A DNA stretch of 64,000 bases, from assembly GCA_014284505.1 (NCBI GenBank), contig JAAFYY010000001.1, forward strand, positions 7,365,845-7,429,844. The letters are read 5' to 3'. Shown here piece by piece: positions 58,945 through 64,000 of the stretch; the first letter of the stretch is position 1, and every line of letters starts with the position of its first letter. The notes beneath the pieces are model-generated. The model was not told where the DNA came from. It saw only the letters and a list, made by a program, of their open reading frames with translations, and did no database searches. Position numbers and translations under genes: made by a program. Source of the stretch: Streptacidiphilus sp. 4-A2. GTDB taxonomy: Bacteria; Actinomycetota; Actinomycetes; Streptomycetales; Streptomycetaceae.

Positions 58945-59555
58945 TCAGCCCCGGCCGGGGCGGAACCAGTGGACGCCGGACGGGGTCACCGCCGCGTCGA
59001 CCGGGCGGTCGTGCTCCTCGGCCGGGACCTCGCCCAGCACCTCGGTGTCGTACAGCAGCGTCGCCAGCCGGGCTGCGGGCCCGTCCGCCCGGTCGAGCCG
59101 GGCGAGCACCCGGTCGTAGCTGCCGCCGCCGCGCGCCCCAGCCGGATCCCGCGCCGGTCCACGGCCAGTCCCGGCAGCAGCACCAGCCCGGCCGTGCACA
59201 CCGCCGCCGGGCCCAGCCGGTCGCCGTCCGGCTCCAGCAGCCCGCGCCCGGCCCGCTCCAGCCGCTCCTGGCCCTGGTAGCTGCCCCAGTCGAGGTCGTT
59301 GTCGGGCAGCAGCACCGGGAGCAGCACCCGGACGCCCCGCGCACGCAGCGCGTCCAGCAGCGCGCGGGTCCCCGGCTCCGCCCCGACCGAGACATACCCG
59401 GCCACCACCGGGGGCGCGGCCGCGGACAGCGGTTCCGGCAGGAGTGTCAGCGCGTGCTCCGCCAGCGCCCGGGCGGCGTCCTGCCGCTGCTCGGGTGACA
59501 GCGCGGCGCGTGCCGCGAGCAGCCGTGACCGCAGCGCGGCCTTGTCGTTCAGCAT
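58945..59555 (-). CDS. 5-formyltetrahydrofolate cyclo-ligase (frameshifted)
   Basis: Converts 5-formyl-THF to 5,10-methenyl-THF with ATP. ATG 59555: LNDKAALRSRLLAARAALSP is the basic N-terminal helix, then VAGYVSVGAEPGTRALLDAL and VLLPVLLPDNDLDWGSYQG; VLLPGLAVDRRGIRLG is the conserved ligand region. Near 59135 the frame changes to ARGGGSYDRVLARLDRADGP and the C-terminus GEVPAEEHDRPVDAAVTPSG with the usual EHD. About 202 residues, normal size. Convergent with the penicillin acylase gene. Confidence 0.86.
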
Positions 59556-59672
59556 CGGATGAGCGGGCCTTTCAGGTCGATGGTGCCGGATGGTGTCGAT
59601 GGCCCCGATCACCTCGGTGGTGTCGACGGCGCGGACGGCCGAGCCGTGGGGGAGCCAGGGGAGAAGCAGGAC

Positions 59673-60529
59673 ATGATGACGCAGTTCGATGACATCCTCG
59701 CCGCGCTCTGCTGCCCGCGCTGCTCGCGGCCGGGCTGCTGCTCCGCGCGCTGCGCCGGTCGCGGGCCGCGGCCGGCGTCCATGCCGCTGCTCAGCGGCGG
59801 GAGATCGCGGCGCTGCGGGCGCCCGGGACAGCCTCGAACGCACTTCCTACACGGATCCGCTCACCGGCGTCTGGAACTACCGCTACCTCCAGCTCTCGCT
59901 GGACCGGGAGATCGCCCGTTGCCTGCGCCACCCGCACCGGCCCGGCGGCGCCCCGGGCGGGCAGCTGGCGCTGCTGCTGCTGGAGGTCGAGGGCTTCGAG
60001 GAGATCCGGCGCGAGCACGGCTACCGGCGCGGCGGCGCGGTGCTGCGGGATCTGGCGCAGCGGCTGGCCATGGAGTTCCGGGAGACCGACGTCTTCGGGC
60101 GCTACGGTGGCGAGGAGTTCCTGGTGCTGCTGCCGGACACGGACGCGGCCGGCGCGCAGCAGGCGGCCGAGCGGCTGGGGCTGGACGGTCCGCCGGCACT
60201 CGCTGCTGCTGCCCGCCGTCCCCGTCGTCCAGCCGGGCACAACCGGCGCCGCCGCCGCTTACCCCGGTAGCGGCCTGAACGGTAGCGGCCTGAACGGTAA
60301 CGGCCTGAACGCCGTGATCGGCGTGGCCTCGTTGCCCCCGGACGGGGCGCATGCCGCACTGCTGCTGCGCGCCGCCGAGGCGGCGCTGGCCCGGGCACGC
60401 GCGGCCGCGCGTCCGGCGGCGGCCGCCGGCGCGGTCCCAGAGCTCCCACCAGCCCCGCCGGCCCCTGCGGTCACTGGAGAAACGCCCATGTCACGGCAAG
60501 CGGGCCTGACTTCCGGCCGGGATCTATGA
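59673..60529 (+). CDS. GGDEF domain protein (frameshifted)
   Basis: About 285 residues. ATG 59673 or 59676 follows GGGGAG. With one base restored near 59708 the N-terminus reads ALLLPALLAAGLLLRALRRS, a single membrane helix, then AQRREIAALRARDSLERTSY and the GGDEF domain: TDPLTGVWNYRYLQLSLDRE and the active-site variant FGRYGGEEFLVLLPD. A second switch near 60195 leads to a Gly/Asn/Leu-rich repeat (GLNGSGLNGNGLN) and AVIGVASLPPDGAHAALLLR. GGEEF is an active-type diguanylate cyclase signature, but the loop after it is unusual. It precedes galU and its stop overlaps an ATG at 60526. Confidence 0.75.
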
Positions 60530-60591
60530 GCTCGCTCAGAAAACCCAGGGGCAGGTCTGAGGCGGTGGTATCGGCCAGTACAGTCATCGAC

Positions 60592-61563
60592 ATGACGAAT
60601 GCTCGTTCGCGCCAGATCACCAAGGCTGTGATCCCTGCCGCCGGCCTGGGTACCCGGTTCCTCCCGGCGACCAAGGCCACCCCGAAGGAAATGCTTCCGG
60701 TCGTGGACAAGCCCGCGATCCAGTACGTGGTGGAGGAAGCGGCCTCGGCCGGTCTCACCGACGTGCTGATGATCACCGGCCGGAACAAGCGCCCGCTGGA
60801 AGATCATTTCGACCGCGCGTACGAGCTGGAAGAGCTGCTGATCAACAAGGGCGACCAGACCAAGCTGGACCGGGTCCGCGAGTCCAGCGACCTCGCCACC
60901 ATGCACTATGTCCGCCAGGGCGACCCCAAGGGCCTCGGGCACGCGGTGCTCTGCGCCGAGCCGCATGTCGCCGACCAGCCCTTCGCGGTGCTCCTCGGCG
61001 ACGACCTGATCGACCCGCGCGACCCGCTGCTGGCCAAGATGATCGAGGTCCAGAGCGAGCTGGGCGGCAGCGTGGTGGCCCTGATCGAGGTCGACCCCTC
61101 GCAGGCCCACCTCTACGGCTGCGCGGCCGTGCGCCCGGCCGAGTGGCACGGCACCCTCGGCGCCGACGACGAGATCGTCCGGATCACCGACCTGGTCGAG
61201 AAGCCCGCTCCGGGCGAGGCGCCCAGCAGCTACGCGGTGATCGGCCGCTATGTGCTGGACCCGAGCGTGTTCGAGGTGCTGCACGAGACCGCGCCCGGCA
61301 AGGGCGGGGAGATCCAACTGACCGACGCGCTGCGGGTGCTGGCGCAGCGCACGCCCGGCCGGGGCGGCCCGGTGCACGGCGTGCTGTTCAAGGGCCGCCG
61401 CTACGACACCGGTGACCGGGGCGACTACCTGCGGGCGATCGTCCGGCTGGCGTGCGAACGTGAGGACCTCGGGCCGGACTTCCGGGCGTGGCTCAAGAAC
61501 TTCGTGGGCAGTGGGGAACTGGACGGCCTGTCGGGCGAGTCTGCGGCGCCGCTGGCCGACTGA
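60592..61563 (+). CDS. galU: UTP-glucose-1-phosphate uridylyltransferase
   Basis: 323 residues, intact. ATG 60592 is preferred because ITKAVIPAAGLGTRFLPATK, the nucleotide-binding loop, then begins at the usual residue 9; an ATG at 60526 would add 22 residues. Other markers: PKEMLPVVDKPAIQYVVEEA, GRNKRPLEDHFDR, GDPKGLGHAVLCAE, LLGDDLID and RRYDTGDRGDYLRAIVRLA. Makes UDP-glucose for glycans and trehalose, and feeds galE in this window. Followed by moeA after 37 bases. Confidence 0.94.
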   Translation: MTNARSRQITKAVIPAAGLGTRFLPATKATPKEMLPVVDKPAIQYVVEEAASAGLTDVLMITGRNKRPLEDHFDRAYELEELLINKGDQTKLDRVRESSDLATMHYVRQGDPKGLGHAVLCAEPHVADQPFAVLLGDDLIDPRDPLLAKMIEVQSELGGSVVALIEVDPSQAHLYGCAAVRPAEWHGTLGADDEIVRITDLVEKPAPGEAPSSYAVIGRYVLDPSVFEVLHETAPGKGGEIQLTDALRVLAQRTPGRGGPVHGVLFKGRRYDTGDRGDYLRAIVRLACEREDLGPDFRAWLKNFVGSGELDGLSGESAAPLAD

Positions 61564-61600
61564 GGTGCGGCGGCCGGCGGGCAGCGGAGAGGAAGCGGCG

Positions 61601-63008
61601 ATGCAGGGGGAGCGAGTGAGCGAGCACAAGCACGGCGGAGCGGCGACCGGGCAGGCGGACCCCTGCGCCGCCGACCAGCAGGGCGCGGAGCGCAGCTGGT
61701 CGGTGGACGAGCACCTGGCCGACATCCTGCGGACCGTCGGCCCGCTGCCGTCGCTGGAGCTCCAGCTGCTGGAGGCGCAGGGCTGCCTGACCGTCGAGGA
61801 GATCAGCGCGCCCGGCAGCCTGCCGCCGTTCGACAACAGCTCGATGGACGGCTACGCGGTGCGGGTCACCGACCTGGCCGGGGCCACCGAGCAGTACCCC
61901 TCGGTGCTGACCGTGGTCGGCGACATCGCCGCCGGGGCCGCTGAGCTGCCGACGGTCGGCCCGGGCCAGTGCGCCCGGATCATGACCGGCGCCCCGCTGC
62001 CGCCCGGCGCGGAGGCGGTGGTCCCGGTGGAGTGGACCGACGGCGGCAGCGGCGGGGACACGGCGGCCGGCTCCATGGCGCCGCAGAGCAGTGACCCCGG
62101 CGGGGCCTCCGGCGAGGTGCGGATCTTCCGTCCGGTCGAGTCCGGCGCCTTTGTCCGCCGCCTGGGGTCGGACATCACCGAGGGCCAGGTGGTGCTCCCG
62201 GCCGGGACCAGGCTCGGACCGCCGCAGATCGGGCTGCTCGCGGCCATCGGCCTGGACAGCGTCAAGGTCCGCCCCCGCCCGCGGGTGGTGGTGCTGTCCA
62301 CCGGCAGCGAGCTGGTCCAGCCCGGCAGCAAGGCCGGGCCGGGCAGATCCCGGACTCCAACAGCTTCGCGCTGACCGCCGCGGCCCGGGACGCGGGCGCG
62401 ATCGCCTTCCGCGTCGGCGGGTGCCCGACGACGCCGAGCGGCTGCGCGAGGTGATCGAGGACCAGCTGATCCGCGCCGACCTGGTGGTCACCAGCGGCGG
62501 GGTCAGCGTCGGCGCCTACGACGTGGTCAAGGAGGCGCTGGCACCGGTCGAGGGGCAGCCTACGCTGGGCGAGATCTCGTTCCGCAAGCTGCGGATGCAG
62601 CCCGGCAAGCCGCAGGGCTTCGGGCTGCTGGACGGGACGGTGCCGCTGTTCGCGCTGCCGGGCAACCCGGTCAGCGCCTATCTCTCCTTCGAACTGTTTG
62701 TCCGGCCCGCGATCCGGGTGATGCTCGGCGTCGAGCCGGTGCAGCGGACCGTGGTCCGGGCCGTCCTGACCGAGTCGCTGACCTCGCCGGAGGGCCGCCG
62801 CCAGTTCGCCAGGGCCAAGTACCTGGCCGGCTTCGCGGGCGAGCCCGGCAGCGTCGGACCGGTCGGCGGCGAGGGCTCCCACCTGGTCGGCGCGCTCGCG
62901 CAGGCCAATGCGCTGATCGTGGTGCCGGAGCAGGACACCGCGCTGGAGGCGGGCGCGCTGGTGGACGTCGTACTGCTGGACCCGGCGCCCTGGGACGGCA
63001 CGGCCTGA
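61601..63008 (+). CDS. moeA: Molybdopterin molybdotransferase (frameshifted)
   Basis: Inserts molybdate into adenylated molybdopterin. ATG 61601 (GAGAGGAAG upstream) or GTG 61616. The start DEHLADILRTVGPLPSLELQ and PGSLPPFDNSSMDGYAVRV are typical; GQCARIMTGAPLPPGAEAVV and RPRPRVVVLSTGSELV follow. A break near 62338 leads to GQIPDSNSFALTAAARDAGA; another near 62417 to VPDDAERLREVIEDQLIRAD, LVVTSGGVSVGAYDVVKEAL and GTVPLFALPGNPVSAYLSFE. Ends before TGA 63006. About 470 residues, including an acidic insertion at 62035-62100. Confidence 0.88.
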
Positions 63009-63090
63009 GGGCGGGACGGCACGATCTGACGCGCCGCCCGCGCAGCGGTAGCCTGTGCCCGCACCGGCACCGGCCACAGGAGACGACACG

Positions 63091-63594
63091 TTGAACAGCG
63101 CACAGGGCGACCGGCTCACCCACGTCGACGAGACGGGGGCGGCGCGGATGGTCGACGTCTCGGAGAAGGCCACCACGGTGCGCACCGCCCGCGCCACCGG
63201 GGGGTGCTGGTCTCCGCCACAGTGGTGGAACTGTTGCGCGGGGAGGGCGTGCCCAAGGGCGACGCGCTCTCGGTCGCCCGTATCGCCGGGATCATGGGGG
63301 CCAAGCGAACCCCCGATCTGATCCCGCTCTGCCACCCCAATTGGTATCTCTGGGGTGACCGTGGACCTGGCAGTGACCGATGAGGCGGTCGAGATCGCCG
63401 CCACCGTCCGCACCGCCGACCGCACCGGCGTGGAGATGGAGGCGCTGACCGCGGTCGCGGTCGCCGGGCTCACCGTGATCGACATGGTCAAGGCCGTCGA
63501 CAAGGGTGCCCGGATCGACGCGGTCCAGGTCGAGTCCAAAACCGGCGGCAAGAGCGGCGACTGGCACCGCGCCCCGGCCGGGACCGCCGAATGA
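63091..63594 (+). CDS. moaC: Cyclic pyranopterin monophosphate synthase (frameshifted)
   Basis: Second step of molybdenum cofactor synthesis. TTG 63091 is supported by AGGAG 8 bases upstream and the start NSAQGDRLTHVDETGAARMV, DVSEKATTVRTARATG. Breaks near 63206 and 63345 are each repaired by one or two bases, giving RVLVSATVVELLRGEGVPKG, IAGIMGAKRTPDLIPLCHPN with the active-site His, and VEMEALTAVAVAGLTVIDMV. Its TGA overlaps the ATG of mogA (ATGA). About 168 residues, normal size. Confidence 0.88.
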
Positions 63595-64000
63595 GCGCCC
63601 CGCGCCGCAGGGCCTTCGTCCTCACCGTCTCCAACCGCGCCTCGCCGGGGTCTACCCGGACAAGGGCGGCCCGCTGCTCGCCGAGGGACTGCTGGCCATG
63701 GGCTTCACCGTGGACGGGCCGAAGGTGGTCCCGGACGGGGAGCCGGTCGCCGAGGCTCTGCGCCAGGCCGTGGCCGAGGGCTATGACGTCATTCTGACCA
63801 CTGGGGGGACCGGGATCACCCCGATGGACCTCACTCCGGAGATGACCGGGACCGTCATCGACCGCCCAGTCCCCGGTATCGCCGAGGCGATCCGGGCCCA
63901 CGGCCGCGCCGCCGGGGTGCCCACCGCCGCGCTCTCGCGGGGGCTGTCCGGGCTTGCCGGGAACACCCTGATCGTCAACCTCCCCGGCTCCAGCGGCGGA
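63591..64000 (+). CDS. mogA: MogA/MoaB-type molybdopterin adenylyltransferase, 3' end cut by the window (frameshifted)
   Basis: Adenylates molybdopterin before molybdate insertion. ATG 63591 overlaps the moaC stop. APRRRAFVLTVSNRAS is followed by a one-base loss near 63648; the true frame then reads AGVYPDKGGPLLAEGLLAMG, YDVILTTGGTGITPMDLTPE with the conserved TTGGTG nucleotide loop, and LSRGLSGLAGNTLIVNLPGS before the sequence ends. Confidence 0.85.

Noticed and set aside
1..64000. CRISPR arrays, rRNA operons and known riboswitches
   Set aside because: The repeats seen are short tandem or palindromic units without unique spacers, and no conserved RNA core was recognised by eye.

Overview
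The window is chromosomal DNA from a high-GC actinobacterium, almost certainly a member of the Streptomycetaceae. The evidence is the very high GC content with G/C third codon positions, TTG/GTG starts, Streptomyces-type proteins (an AfsK-like kinase, an HrdD-like sigma factor, DUF2530, an Ig-like/ricin exoprotein neighbourhood) and actinobacterial gene orders such as hemL - histidine phosphatase - tlpA - ccdA - resB - ccsB and galU - moeA - moaC - mogA. A striking technical feature is that about half of the genes, including housekeeping ones (hemL, resB, moeA, moaC), are broken by 1-2 base indels, usually a shortened G or C run. I read these as sequence errors rather than mass pseudogenisation, and give each such gene one span with the approximate frame switches.

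Layout. 1-4751: right part of an integrated mobile element (relaxase start, MobC, a repeat-rich candidate oriT/operator, DUF3631 ATPase, small excisionase, tyrosine integrase). 4819-7830: a conserved hypothetical gene, hemL and a histidine phosphatase. 7880-12571: cytochrome c maturation operon (TlpA/ResA, CcdA, ResB, CcsB) closed by a strong terminator. 12633-22738: a sacsin-like ATPase, secreted Ig-like protein, ricin-domain membrane protein, P-type ATPase and DUF2530 protein. 23004-27461: purine permease, MarR-MFS pair, RNA 2',3'-cyclic phosphodiesterase.

27491-48704 holds a CoA-ester catabolic island: flavin reductase, enoyl-CoA hydratase, ADP-forming acyl-CoA synthetase, two DUF35 Zn-ribbon/OB proteins each with a thiolase-like partner, acyl-CoA dehydrogenase, F420-type nitroreductase, FadD-like ligase and a TetR regulator. 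Embedded in it are an L,D-transpeptidase, a FabH-like synthase, a cyclopropane synthase-like methyltransferase, an AfsK-like kinase and galE. Copies of one palindrome, ATCTGAC-N5-GTCAGAT, lie upstream of the catabolic genes only, which defines a predicted local regulon; this is the most interesting system in the window.

48807-54117: a GT2-GtrA protein and a GT39 membrane glycosyltransferase, then an HrdD-like group 2 sigma factor with near-consensus SigE-type and SigR-type promoters. 54222-64000: a doubtful hypothetical gene, an FmdB-type zinc ribbon protein, a penicillin acylase family hydrolase, 5-formyl-THF cyclo-ligase, a GGDEF protein, galU and molybdenum cofactor genes moeA, moaC and mogA, the last cut by the window edge. 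I saw no rRNA, tRNA or CRISPR array.
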